From NCBI GenBank assembly GCA_031402435.1, contig JANNSJ010000013.1, positions 175,425 through 239,424 of the forward strand: a DNA stretch of 64,000 bases. Reading direction: 5' to 3'. Below are positions 8,357-17,350 of this stretch, one piece after another. Position numbers and translations under genes: made by a program. The first letter of the stretch is position 1, and every line of letters begins with the position of its first letter. The DNA comes from UBA11986 sp031402435 (GTDB lineage Bacteria > Bacteroidota > Ignavibacteria > UBA10030 > UBA6906). The notes beneath the pieces are model-generated. The model saw only the letters and a list, made by a program, of their open reading frames with translations. It did no database searches and was not told the origin of the DNA.

Positions 8357-9268
8357 TCAGCTCCTGCGATCAACAAATGAATCCGCAAGCGAGGTGAGGT
8401 ACTTTCGAGCGGGAGTTGGAGGAAGAAGCCTTAGCGCCTCATGTGCCTTTCGCGTGTATCGCCGAATTAGAACAGAGAGCTGTTCTTTCGAATCATGTTC
8501 TGACACGAGCACATCAATGCTGTTGGAATATGCAAGCTTAAGGAATGTCTGTCGATTATTCATTGTGTCAACGCCGATGGATTTCCCAACCACATCTTCT
8601 TCAGACGATGCATCCAACAAGTCATCTTGTATCTGGTACGCCATGCCGATATTGTAGCCGAATTGCGCAAGGGCTTTCACCCGCTCATCGTCACCTGTCG
8701 CCACAAGAGCGCCGATTGCCGCTGATGCTTCAAGAAGCTTGGCCGTCTTCTTCTCAACCATGTATCGGTGTTCAGCTTTGCCGACGACGGGACGCAATGA
8801 GAGTGACAAGTCATAGCCCTGGCCCTCACAGGTATTCAAGAAGGCGCCGGAAAAAACCTGCAATATTCTGTCACGTCTTTCGGGCGGTGTCGCCTGGAGT
8901 TCCTTGTACGCCAGAGCTATCAAGGTATCCCCCGCGAGAATCGCTGCAGGCACATCGAATTGCGTATGTACCGTCGGCTGGCTGCGACGGAGAGTTGCCG
9001 CGTCCATGATATCATCGTGGATCAACGAAGACGTGTGCAGCAACTCCACCGCTGCTGCAGCTCCTACCGCTTGTTCCTCAACACCACCCGCCGCACTACA
9101 CGCGAGCATCGTTAACAAGGGTCGAACGCGCTTCCCACCACGAGTAGCATAACAGAGCACGGAGCGGAGATAGTCGGGCTCCACGCCCCGAACAGCACTG
9201 GCGATCCGGTTTTCGACAAGAGCACGAAGTTGATCCTGATGGGACAACAGTATCGGTTGAGTCTGCAT
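8357..9268 (-). CDS. crtE: Geranylgeranyl diphosphate synthase
   Basis: A polyprenyl diphosphate synthase of 303 residues, which condenses isopentenyl diphosphate onto allylic primers. The first aspartate-rich motif is HDDIMD within LLHTSSLIHDDIMDAATLRR and the second is QIQDDLLDAS; the lysine/arginine residues of GGKRVRP near residue 50 bind diphosphate. The placement between crtB and crtZ makes it the GGPP supplier of the carotenoid pathway. Chain length cannot be proven by eye. It follows crtB by 8 bases. Confidence 0.9.
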   Translation of the reverse strand: MQTQPILLSHQDQLRALVENRIASAVRGVEPDYLRSVLCYATRGGKRVRPLLTMLACSAAGGVEEQAVGAAAAVELLHTSSLIHDDIMDAATLRRSQPTVHTQFDVPAAILAGDTLIALAYKELQATPPERRDRILQVFSGAFLNTCEGQGYDLSLSLRPVVGKAEHRYMVEKKTAKLLEASAAIGALVATGDDERVKALAQFGYNIGMAYQIQDDLLDASSEEDVVGKSIGVDTMNNRQTFLKLAYSNSIDVLVSEHDSKEQLSVLIRRYTRKAHEALRLLPPTPARKYLTSLADSFVDRRS

Positions 9269-9276
9269 GGGAATCC

Positions 9277-10257
9277 CTACATTTTTTGAGGTGATGGAAC
9301 AAAGACCACATTTTCACCGCGAGACCTGTGCCCAGTCGGATTGGGAAGAGCAGGATTCTCTTCTGCCTCTCCCTTTCCCGGAATGGACATGGCGGCTCCG
9401 ATTGCTATCCACAACTTTTTGGTGAAGGGAACGAAGGCCCTGCTGCTGAACACATCGAACCCGTTGTGTTCGATTGCTTCAAGAATTTTCCCGTATGTTC
9501 GGGACATCAACCGGACACAGAAACGCGAGCCATCGTTCGTCAACCGAGGAATACCGGCCGCAGCCCTCTCATAATACTCTCTCGAACGAGTGATCTGAAA
9601 CTCCAGCAACCTTTTGAAGTTCCCATTCACAACTCCTCGTGACAGTTCATTTTCCGTGTATCCAAAGGCATCCATCTCATCTTTCGGCAGGTAGATGCGG
9701 CCAAGGTCATAGTCCTCACCAATATCGCGAAGGATGTTTGTCAACTGCATCGCCGTACCAAGGTCTTCTGCACGTGCAAGTGCCTTGGAATCAGACACCC
9801 CGAAGATGCACGACATGATCAGTCCGACGACAGAAGCAACACAGTAGCAGTAGTCCTGCAACTCGCTGAAGCTCTCATAGCGCGTCTTCGTCAGATCCAT
9901 CTCCACACCGCGAAGGAGATCCTCAAAATACTGCTGGGGGATTTTGTAGTGAAAGACCGTCTCCCGGAATGCCAGCAGTTTTGGATCCATCAACTCGGAG
10001 AAGGCATAGACATACCGAAGCTGATGTCGCAGTTCGGTAAGGCGCCTGAGTACGAGATGGGTGTCCAAGCCCGGACCCGCATTGTCGATCAGGTTATCAG
10101 CATACCTGCAAAAGGCGTAGACGGCGTAGGCAGCCTTGCGTTTCTCTTGCGGCAGCACGTACGACGCAAAGTAGAATGTCTTTGCGTAATGGCGCGTGTA
10201 CACTTTGCATTCAGCGAAGTTGCGCTCGATATTCCCGGCTTCCAGATATCCCTGCAT
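9277..10257 (-). CDS. crtB: Phytoene synthase
   Basis: A 326-residue squalene/phytoene synthase family protein. It joins two GGPP molecules head to head into 15-cis-phytoene. The first Asp-rich substrate motif is FCRYADNLID near residue 50; the second is in QLTNILRDIGEDYDLGR, which carries the NxxxDxxED pattern. The C-terminal ~40 residues (PGKGEAEENPALPNPTGHRS) look disordered. It lies 32 bases downstream of carH and 8 bases upstream of crtE, so it is probably co-transcribed with the regulator. Confidence 0.93.
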   Translation of the reverse strand: MQGYLEAGNIERNFAECKVYTRHYAKTFYFASYVLPQEKRKAAYAVYAFCRYADNLIDNAGPGLDTHLVLRRLTELRHQLRYVYAFSELMDPKLLAFRETVFHYKIPQQYFEDLLRGVEMDLTKTRYESFSELQDYCYCVASVVGLIMSCIFGVSDSKALARAEDLGTAMQLTNILRDIGEDYDLGRIYLPKDEMDAFGYTENELSRGVVNGNFKRLLEFQITRSREYYERAAAGIPRLTNDGSRFCVRLMSRTYGKILEAIEHNGFDVFSSRAFVPFTKKLWIAIGAAMSIPGKGEAEENPALPNPTGHRSRGENVVFVPSPQKM

Positions 10258-10289
10258 ACCAGCACCTTGGTGAGTGAATACGTGTTTTG

Positions 10290-11195
10290 CTACTTGCGAT
10301 GTTTCTCTTCTAGTGAAATTGATGCCATATCGTGCACATACCCAGTCAGATCCTTCATCGAATGGAACAGCGCGTCACAATAGCCGGAGTCTAAGCACTT
10401 GGCCGGAAGTTTTTGTCCTCCGAAGACAAGCTTGCCACCTCCACGATGAACAATGCGCCGCAAGTCCTTCAGTCTTCCCACATCCCCCGATGCAATTTCC
10501 GAGTAGGTAACCGACAAACAGACGATCTCCGGCCGAACATCTTTTACCGATTCTACAATCGAATGATAAGGTGTACGGCCTCCCAAATAGTGCACCTTCC
10601 ATCCTTCCGATTCAAGAATGTTGGCTGTGCATCGTAACCCGATGTCATGCAATTCATTTTCCAGGCACGCCAGCACAGCATGCTTTCCCGAAGAAGGCTT
10701 GATGGAGATCTGAGTTTGCAGCCTTGTCATTGCGTCGAGCGTCTCATGAGAAGCCCGGTGTTCTTGATAGATGTCGATCTCTTTGTTCTTCCATCGCTCG
10801 CCTATTTCATACAGTCCGGGACGGACAACAAGGTCGTAGATCTCCCAGAGTGGAAACCTGTGCTGATACAAATACGACAAGAATTCATACAAGTCGTGCC
10901 GATCGACAGACATCGCCTTTTCGACGAAGATGTTGCTGAGTGCGGAAAAGTCTTTGCCAAGTACGGCAACCTGAATTGCAGAACTGAAGCTATCCTCAAC
11001 AAGAGCGAGCGTCCCGACGGGCTCCATCTTGTTCGCGGTCGCAAATTCAACGACATGCTTGATGTCAAACTTCCTATGGCCACCCGGAGTCTTCTGGCAT
11101 TTCATCGTCCCATCGTCGGCCCAACGCTTCACGGTCGTTTCGGTAACATTGAAGAGACGGGCAACGTCTGCAGTTGAGAGAATAGTCTTTTGCAT
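10290..11195 (-). CDS. carH: CarH-type MerR regulator, adenosylcobalamin-dependent photoreceptor
   Basis: A 301-residue MerR-family repressor with an N-terminal winged helix (TADVARLFNVTETTVKRWAD, residues 8-27, then the wing TPGGHRKF), a helical bundle and a C-terminal B12-binding domain. Two CarH signatures are present exactly: W135 followed nine residues later by E145-H146 (the Wx9EH motif that packs on the adenosyl group), and E181-L-H183-D-I-G186, the ExHxxG motif whose His ligates cobalt. In the CarH family the dark AdoB12 tetramer represses carotenoid genes, and light breaks the Co-C bond and releases DNA. A consensus-like promoter with an overlapping repeated motif lies just upstream, so autorepression is likely. 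Confidence 0.92.
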   Translation of the reverse strand: MQKTILSTADVARLFNVTETTVKRWADDGTMKCQKTPGGHRKFDIKHVVEFATANKMEPVGTLALVEDSFSSAIQVAVLGKDFSALSNIFVEKAMSVDRHDLYEFLSYLYQHRFPLWEIYDLVVRPGLYEIGERWKNKEIDIYQEHRASHETLDAMTRLQTQISIKPSSGKHAVLACLENELHDIGLRCTANILESEGWKVHYLGGRTPYHSIVESVKDVRPEIVCLSVTYSEIASGDVGRLKDLRRIVHRGGGKLVFGGQKLPAKCLDSGYCDALFHSMKDLTGYVHDMASISLEEKHRK

Positions 11196-11207
11196 GGTTA
11201 CGACAAG

Positions 11208-11270
11208 TGTTTTGAACGGTTACGATGATTTGGACGATTTAAATATACGGGCAGTTCCATGCAATGTCAA
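11208..11270 (-). promoter_or_regulatory. carH-operon promoter with two candidate CarH operator half-sites
   Basis: On the reverse strand TTGACA (11265-11270) is followed by exactly 17 bases and TATATT (11242-11247), a near-perfect sigma70-type promoter ending about 40 bases before the carH start. Immediately downstream of the -10 box lies CGTCCAAATCA (11226-11236), and 18 bases further CGTTCAAAACA (11208-11218). Related 11-mers occur at the crtI promoter. Placement over the transcription start fits a repressor site. Operator identity is inferred. Confidence 0.6.
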
Positions 11271-11282
11271 TGCAACTTTCTA

Positions 11283-12809
11283 TTAAGCGGAAGCCAAAGG
11301 AGGACTGTGAAATTCAGACTGGTGAACGGGCACGCCAAGATCGTCAAGAATACAACGCTCAGTGGCTTCAGCCGAAAGGAGAACACCCGGAACTCCTCCT
11401 CCCGGATGTGTCCCGGCGCCGACGAAGTAGAGCCCTTCAATGTCCTCGCTCTTGTTGTGAGGCCGGAAATACGCGCTCTGGGTAAGCCTTGGCTCGATGC
11501 TGAACGCGTTCCCAAGATGGGAATTCAACTCCGAGGCAAAGTCATTTGGCGTGAACGTCTCGAGCACTTCGATTGACTGACGCAGGTCCTTCATCCCAAA
11601 GTCCTCTTCGAGGAACTCCAGGATGCGGGCGGTGAATTCCCCCTTTTTCTGATTCCAGTCGATGCCGCTGCCGAGGTGCGGAACCGGTACAAGGACGTAC
11701 ATGCTTTCACAACCGGCTGGAGCCATTGATGAATCAGTGCGCGTAGGAACATGCAGGTACATGGAAAAATCATCGGGAAGAATCTTTCGATCAAAAATAT
11801 CCCGGATCAGCTCCTTATATCTCTTGCTCAGAATCAGTGTGTGGTGCTTCAGTTCCGGATACTGTTTCTTCGTGCCGAGGTAGATGAGGAAGCAGCTCAT
11901 GGAGATGTGGAGACGATCGATCCGAGCATCACTCCACCGCGAACGGTGTTCGGACTTGATCAGGTTCTTGTAAACCCATGGGACATCGCCGTTGGAAACG
12001 ACCACGTCAGCAGGAAGAAACTCGCCCTGGACTTTCACACCCACCGTCTTCCCGTCGCGGATGACGATCTCATCAACCTCTGCATTTGTCTCAATTTTCC
12101 CGCCCAGTTCAAGGAACAATCTTTCAAACGACTCTACGACGCTATACATCCCGCCTTTCGCGAACCAAACGCCTCCTTCTCGTTCCAGGTATGGAATCAT
12201 AATATAGATACTGGGGACACGAAACGGATTGCCACCGATAAAGAGCGGATGAAACGAGAAGGCAAATCGGTTTCTCTCGTCCTTGAAATAGCGCGATGCG
12301 AACGAGTAAACTGGTCGTAGCCCGCCAAGCGACAGGGCACGCGGAGCAAATTCAAGGAAGCTCTTCCAGGTGAGAAACGGTTTTCCACCGAGTCCATCAA
12401 CAATGACGGCATCGTAGATTCCCTTGATGTCGGTGAAGAAGCGGTCGTAGTTCGCGGCGTCGTCCGGATTAAATCTTGCCATCTCCAGCTTCATCCTTGC
12501 CGGGTCGCCGGTATAGTCCATGAAGGTCCGGTCATGGAAATAGATGCGATAGAACGGGTCGAGCGGGGTGAGGTCAATATAGTCATTCATCTTCCTGCCA
12601 GCCGCCGCGAACACACCCTCAATAATGAATGGCGCAGTGACAAGAGAAGGACCCATGTCAAAGGTGTAACCATCCCTGACGAGCTGGTATGCGCGCCCTC
12701 CCACCTTGGAGCGTTTTTCATACACAGTGACGTCGAAGCCGCGAGCCTGCAAACGAATGGCCGCTGCCAGTCCACCGAACCCGGAGCCTATGATTGCTAT
12801 CTTATTCAT
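11283..12809 (-). CDS. crtI: Phytoene desaturase (lycopene-forming, CrtI)
   Basis: A 508-residue FAD-dependent phytoene desaturase. The N-terminal dinucleotide fold is IIGSGFGGLAAAIRLQARG, and the C-terminal motif is YFVGAGTHPGGGVPGVLLSA, the bacterial CrtI signature. Central blocks GGVWFAKGGMYSVVESF and MGPSLVTAPFIIEGVF also fit CrtI. It should convert phytoene to lycopene in four steps. It is the first gene of the cluster, with a 200-base region in front carrying the same operator-like 11-mers as carH. An 87-base gap with a separate promoter divides it from carH. Length is typical of the family. Confidence 0.92.
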   Translation of the reverse strand: MNKIAIIGSGFGGLAAAIRLQARGFDVTVYEKRSKVGGRAYQLVRDGYTFDMGPSLVTAPFIIEGVFAAAGRKMNDYIDLTPLDPFYRIYFHDRTFMDYTGDPARMKLEMARFNPDDAANYDRFFTDIKGIYDAVIVDGLGGKPFLTWKSFLEFAPRALSLGGLRPVYSFASRYFKDERNRFAFSFHPLFIGGNPFRVPSIYIMIPYLEREGGVWFAKGGMYSVVESFERLFLELGGKIETNAEVDEIVIRDGKTVGVKVQGEFLPADVVVSNGDVPWVYKNLIKSEHRSRWSDARIDRLHISMSCFLIYLGTKKQYPELKHHTLILSKRYKELIRDIFDRKILPDDFSMYLHVPTRTDSSMAPAGCESMYVLVPVPHLGSGIDWNQKKGEFTARILEFLEEDFGMKDLRQSIEVLETFTPNDFASELNSHLGNAFSIEPRLTQSAYFRPHNKSEDIEGLYFVGAGTHPGGGVPGVLLSAEATERCILDDLGVPVHQSEFHSPPLASA

Positions 12810-12824
12810 TAGAGATGAAATGGT

Positions 12825-12893
12825 CGAATTAGACGATTCTATAACAGCGGGCGGTCCTCGGTGGTTCCATGTCTATGCCGTTCGTCTAATTTG
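12825..12893 (-). promoter_or_regulatory. crtI promoter region with inverted pair of the carH-promoter motif
   Basis: The reverse strand holds CGTCTAATTCG (12825-12835) just downstream of a -10-like TATAGA (12838-12843), the same geometry as at the carH promoter. The forward strand holds CGTCTAATTTG at 12883-12893, forming a wide inverted pair around the promoter. No good -35 box at 17-base spacing is visible, which would fit an activated or alternative-sigma promoter. The assignment to CarH is inferred from the shared motif. Confidence 0.45.
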
Positions 12894-13011
12894 TTGGAAA
12901 CAAGGGAGAAAAGCTGCACTCTGGAGAACCATCAAATTCAAAGGGGAAATCTGGCCGGGCAGGATCCGATGATAGCGCCAGCTGCTCCTTGGTGTCCTCG
13001 AGCTGTTATTG

Positions 13012-15222
13012 TCAGCTCTGACGCTTCAAAAACAATGCTGCAAGCGGTGGAATGGTCAACAGGAGTGAGTGATTCCTGCTATGGTGGGGAACCGGTTCCG
13101 ACTTCACCTCGCCGTAGTTACCCAGGTTGCTTCCTCCATACGAGGCTGCGTCGCTGTTGAGCAACTCTTTATATATTCCTGGAAGTCGTGTGCCAACGCG
13201 ATACCCGTGTCGTGGAACTGGAGTGAAGTTGAACACTGCGATGATGGCATCGTCCGGATTCTTCGCTTTCCGTTCGAAGCAAATTATGCTGTTGGCAACA
13301 TCCTGGAAATCAATCCAATCGAATCCTGTGTAGTCGAAATCGACCTCGTGCAACGGCTGCTGGTGATGATAGAGCCTGTTGAGATCCTCAATCCAGAGAG
13401 AAAGGCCTTTGTGCGAAGGGTACTCAAGCAAGTGCCAGTCAAGTCCCTTCTCGTGGTTCCATTCACTCCACTGACCGATCTCACCTCCCATGAACATCAA
13501 CTTCTTTCCGGGGAACCCATACATCAAAGCAAAAAGCAATCTGAGATTGGCAAACTTCTGCCAGATATCACCAGGCATCTTGCTGAGAAGCGAGCCCTTC
13601 CCATGGACTACTTCATCATGAGAGAGAGGGAGAAGGAAACGCTCACTGAAAGCATACAACAATGCGAAGGTGAGATTGCGATGGTGATGCGTTCTGTAGA
13701 TCGGGTCTTTCGCGAAGTACTCGAGCATGTCATGCATCCAGCCCATGTTCCATTTGAGGTCGAAACCCAAACCACCACTTTCGAGCGATGCTGTTACGCC
13801 GGGATACGATGTGGATTCTTCTGCGATGGTCAGCACACCGGGATAGTAATGATGGATCACGCCGTTAACATGTTTGATGAACTCGATTGCCTCAATGTTC
13901 TCCCGTCCGCCATACTCGTTTGGAATCCATTGCCCTTCTTTACGAGAGTAGTCCAGGTACAACATGGATGCCACGGCATCGATGCGCAACCCGTCGATAT
14001 GATACTTGTCGATCCAGAAGAGTGCGTTGCTGGCGAGGAAGTTCTTGACTTCATGCCTGCCATAATTGAAGATGTACGTTCCCCAATCCTGATGCTCACC
14101 CTTCCGTGGATCGGCATGCTCATACAAATGTGTTCCATCGAACTGCGCCAGAGCGTAGATGTCCTTGGGAAAATGAGCGGGCACCCAATCAAGGATGACG
14201 CCAACGCCGTTCCGGTGACAGTAGTCGACAAAGTGCATGAAATCATCCGGCGATCCGAACCTGCTTGTTGGCGCAAAGTAACCGGTCACCTGGTAACCCC
14301 AGGAACCGTCGTAGGGGTACTCCGACACCGGCATGAGTTCAAGGTGCGTGTACCCCATCTTCTTCACATACTCGACGAGACGTTCAGCCATCTCTCCGTA
14401 GGTGAGCCAGCGGTTATTCTCCCCGCGTTGCCATGAACCCAGATGCACTTCATAGACGGCAACAGGTTTGTCGAACAGATTCATCTTCGCCCGTTGGTCC
14501 ATCCATGCATCATCAGCCCATTTGAATGTTGAAAGGAAGTTCACCTTCGAGGCTGTCTTTGGCCGCAACTCCATCTCGAACCCATAAGGATCAGCCTTGT
14601 CCATGACGAAACCCTGTTGCGTCTTCACATGAAACTTGTATATCTCACCTTCATGAAGTCCGGGAATAAAAATCTCCCACACGCCTGAAGCGCCAAGCAT
14701 CCGCATCGCATGTTTCCGCCGATCCCAGCCGTTAAAGTTCCCGATGACGCTGACACTCCGTGCCGTCGGGGCCCACACGGCAAATTGCACACCACCAACG
14801 CCATTCACTTCTGTGAAGTGGGCTCCAAGTTTTTCATAGATACGGTGATGATCACCTTTGTTGAACAGGTAGAGATCAAGTTCTGAGAGTGTAGGAAGAA
14901 AAGAGTATGAGTCATTAAATTCTTCTGTCGAGCCGGACGCAGTCATCTTCTTCAATTGATAAGGAGCCACTTTTGCTTTCTTTGGAATGACCACCTCAAA
15001 GAATCCATCGTCGTGGATCTTGTTCATTGGATATTCTTTCGGCTTTGCCTTCCCTGACCTGAGAATGGCACTGAGGCTATCTGCATCGGGGACAAATGCG
15101 CGGATGGCAAGCGATGTTCCACCCTTCTCCTTGATAAGGTGCGGCCCGAGGATGCTGAATGGATCGGGGTGATCGGTGTGAATGACACGGTAGACTTCAT
15201 CAACAGGAGCTGTGGTCTTCAT
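13012..15222 (-). CDS. glgB: 1,4-alpha-glucan (glycogen) branching enzyme
   Basis: A GH13 branching enzyme of 736 residues that forms alpha-1,6 branches in glycogen. It has an N-terminal CBM48-like region (DHPDPFSILGPH), a second one with VNGVGGVQFAVWAPTARSV, then the catalytic barrel. Motifs seen are DWVPAHFPKD, the nucleophile Asp in DGLRIDAVASML, the acid/base Glu in LTIAEESTSYPG, and LSHDEVVHGKGSLL. The start at 15222 (MKTTAPVDEVYR) is preferred, because the 31 extra residues available upstream do not resemble the family. No other glycogen genes are in the window. The gene is unlinked in function to the adjacent carotenoid cluster. Confidence 0.94.
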   Translation of the reverse strand: MKTTAPVDEVYRVIHTDHPDPFSILGPHLIKEKGGTSLAIRAFVPDADSLSAILRSGKAKPKEYPMNKIHDDGFFEVVIPKKAKVAPYQLKKMTASGSTEEFNDSYSFLPTLSELDLYLFNKGDHHRIYEKLGAHFTEVNGVGGVQFAVWAPTARSVSVIGNFNGWDRRKHAMRMLGASGVWEIFIPGLHEGEIYKFHVKTQQGFVMDKADPYGFEMELRPKTASKVNFLSTFKWADDAWMDQRAKMNLFDKPVAVYEVHLGSWQRGENNRWLTYGEMAERLVEYVKKMGYTHLELMPVSEYPYDGSWGYQVTGYFAPTSRFGSPDDFMHFVDYCHRNGVGVILDWVPAHFPKDIYALAQFDGTHLYEHADPRKGEHQDWGTYIFNYGRHEVKNFLASNALFWIDKYHIDGLRIDAVASMLYLDYSRKEGQWIPNEYGGRENIEAIEFIKHVNGVIHHYYPGVLTIAEESTSYPGVTASLESGGLGFDLKWNMGWMHDMLEYFAKDPIYRTHHHRNLTFALLYAFSERFLLPLSHDEVVHGKGSLLSKMPGDIWQKFANLRLLFALMYGFPGKKLMFMGGEIGQWSEWNHEKGLDWHLLEYPSHKGLSLWIEDLNRLYHHQQPLHEVDFDYTGFDWIDFQDVANSIICFERKAKNPDDAIIAVFNFTPVPRHGYRVGTRLPGIYKELLNSDAASYGGSNLGNYGEVKSEPVPHHSRNHSLLLTIPPLAALFLKRQS

Positions 15223-15329
15223 AAGGCTCGATGATGCTGGAAGATGGGAACACCGAATACCGCCGGCGTTCACTCTGCAATTGGTGTGGCAGGAATATAA
15301 CCGAATTCGCTGCAAACTCCAAGAATGGA

Positions 15330-16685
15330 TTAGCGGAGGTCATCCACCAGTACAAACGAGGCCTTTCCCGGCTTTACATCAACCTCAATACTTCTCAGGT
15401 TGTATCCGCCATCGGATGCTGAAACAGAGAGAGTGTATCGGCCAGCCGGAAGGTTCATCCGTGCAAGCTGGATTTCGGCGGGGAGCGTTCGCCATGTTCG
15501 TGTATCAGCCTGCTCGGAGACGCCAACCGCAATATCAATCGCGAGACTTGCAAGGAAGTTTTTCAATTTGCTGTCACTTCCTTCTTTTATATCCCTCTTC
15601 GCTTTCTCTGCAGCGAGGAACTTTGCCAACGCCCTCCCGCCACTCTTGAGATAAATAAGGGCGAGCCGATCCTCGAGTGACTTCTCAGCAATCGCATTGA
15701 CGTTCTCAGCCAATTCCGTTTCTGTTGTCAGTGTATCCCGGACCGAAATTGCAGTCACGATGTAGGCACGGCCGGAGAGATATCTTGGAGCGAATTTTGG
15801 CAGAGCCATTTGAAACGTATGCAACGTCCCGGAAGAATCGGGGATCGTTACCGTCGGTCTGTTTTCAATTTTGATGGGGCCTTTGCCTGCGTACGTTACA
15901 ATGACAACGCTGCCGGCATTTTGGGTATTCTTGTCCGGCATCCTGCCGCCAAGATCTTTGTATGTTTCGACCTCGTCATCAAATGATAGACTGCCGGCTG
16001 TGCGTACAAGGTCATTCAGCAAAAATGGCGGGGCGTTGGTGCCGTATTCTTTTTCATAGACCTGATACGTTTCATACGATTTTTTGTACGAGATGAATGC
16101 GTCGTTCACTTCTCCTTCATTCTCATACAACACGCCAGCAATGTACCGGATGAACGCATCCTCCTGGTACTTGTTCTTTCCCTCGTACTGACGGGAATAC
16201 TCTCTCAACTTGAGATCAACCTTGCGCGCTTCAACAAGCGCATCCTCATCCATGCCTTTGCTGGCATAGTTCAGAGCCAGAAATACATTCACCAAAACTT
16301 TCTCGAAATCCTCACCGTCGTACGGAATGACATTGTCGTTCAAGATGTAGGATAAGACGTTGAGACTGATACTCTCAGTATAGAGGTCTTCAATTTCCTT
16401 CTCGGCGGCAAAGAGATATTTGTTGCTCGAATCTGTCTCGCCCGCATAATGATACAATGCGCCAAGGTCAAGATTGTAGAGCACCGTGCTCTTATCTCCA
16501 TAGGACTTCTCATTCTTCCTGACCTCTTCAACAGCTTTATCGTATTGTCCCTGCGCAGCATACACATCCACCTCGCGGTAGAACTGCGTCGAAGGACCGC
16601 ACGAGGTCAGAAACAACGAAAGCGCTGCGACTGACAGCCACAGCGCTCCCGGATAACTCTTGGAGAATGACATCAAAGGGAACAT
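15330..16685 (-). CDS. Outer-membrane lipoprotein, COG3014-like, TPR-type
   Basis: A 451-residue predicted lipoprotein. The signal peptide ends in LFLTSCGPS, a lipobox with the Cys near residue 29. Residues ~40-230 are helical and TPR-like (AAQGQYDKAVEEVRKNEKSYG, ALVEARKVDLKLREYS). A C-terminal beta domain closes with AGRYTLSVSASDGGY. It resembles the COG3014 group, which is often encoded beside LpoB-like lipoproteins, as here: the LpoB-like gene ends 7 bases upstream. A role in outer-membrane or peptidoglycan-synthase regulation is inferred from that pairing. The start could also be four codons downstream; neither has a clear ribosome site. Confidence 0.75.
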   Translation of the reverse strand: MFPLMSFSKSYPGALWLSVAALSLFLTSCGPSTQFYREVDVYAAQGQYDKAVEEVRKNEKSYGDKSTVLYNLDLGALYHYAGETDSSNKYLFAAEKEIEDLYTESISLNVLSYILNDNVIPYDGEDFEKVLVNVFLALNYASKGMDEDALVEARKVDLKLREYSRQYEGKNKYQEDAFIRYIAGVLYENEGEVNDAFISYKKSYETYQVYEKEYGTNAPPFLLNDLVRTAGSLSFDDEVETYKDLGGRMPDKNTQNAGSVVIVTYAGKGPIKIENRPTVTIPDSSGTLHTFQMALPKFAPRYLSGRAYIVTAISVRDTLTTETELAENVNAIAEKSLEDRLALIYLKSGGRALAKFLAAEKAKRDIKEGSDSKLKNFLASLAIDIAVGVSEQADTRTWRTLPAEIQLARMNLPAGRYTLSVSASDGGYNLRSIEVDVKPGKASFVLVDDLR

Positions 16686-16692
16686 TCGGAAG

Positions 16693-17307
16693 TTAGAACT
16701 TTGAACCGCTTTGCGAGACGAGTTTCTTGATCTTCTTATCCCCGATCCACGCTTTCTGGTTCGTTTCGATGTTCACAAGCTCAAGGTTCACTTGATAGAA
16801 TTTCACCTTATCGTCCCCCGACTGGTCGATGATACTGGAGATATCACCTCGCAGCATGAAATCCGCACCGGTTTCCTGTTGGAACTTCTTCATCGTTTCC
16901 GCAGATGCGTTTTCCTGTTGATCTGCACGCTCTTCACGTACTTCGCTTCGCTCTTCCTTGTTTGCAACAAAAGTCACTTTACCCGAGTTGAGCAGTTCAC
17001 GTTCAAGATCCTTGGTAAACGTGATTGCAGAGATGTGTTCGCTGGTGCGGTTTTTTATCGTCCCGACGATAACATTTGGACTTTTGTTCTTTGCTCCGGT
17101 GAATTGACCAAGCCATGGCCTGCCCAAAACATCTTTGATCATTTCTTCGGCAACGAGACGTGAATCGGTGTCATTCCAATCGCCGCTGAGATCAATCGTC
17201 GTATTCGGTTCAACACGACTGACGGTTTTGGATGAGCCACAGCCGGCAAACAATCCGGCTATAACAATGACAGCAATGACGGCGACAAGATTACGAATTG
17301 GTTTCAA
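16693..17307 (-). CDS. LpoB-family lipoprotein (penicillin-binding protein activator)
   Basis: A 204-residue lipoprotein resembling LpoB, which activates PBP1B from the outer membrane. The signal peptide ends in GLFAGCGSS (lipobox FAGC). The mature part includes SRLVAEEMIKDVLGRPWL and ISAITFTKDLERELLNSGKV. A Glu/Arg-rich segment (NKEERSEVREERADQQENA) precedes GADFMLRGDISSIID, the usual LpoB core. A TTG start at 17307 is chosen because AAAAGGAGG sits 7 bases upstream; a longer ATG-initiated frame exists but adds a non-signal-like basic stretch. It is likely co-transcribed with the COG3014-like lipoprotein. Confidence 0.8.
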   Translation of the reverse strand: MKPIRNLVAVIAVIVIAGLFAGCGSSKTVSRVEPNTTIDLSGDWNDTDSRLVAEEMIKDVLGRPWLGQFTGAKNKSPNVIVGTIKNRTSEHISAITFTKDLERELLNSGKVTFVANKEERSEVREERADQQENASAETMKKFQQETGADFMLRGDISSIIDQSGDDKVKFYQVNLELVNIETNQKAWIGDKKIKKLVSQSGSKF

Positions 17308-17350
17308 GACTTTTCCTCCTTTTGATGTTGTTCGGTTAAAAACAGACACT

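Noticed and set aside
13069..14436. 455-codon open frame on the plus strand
   Set aside because: It lies entirely antisense to glgB, whose catalytic motifs are intact; the translation has no recognisable domain.
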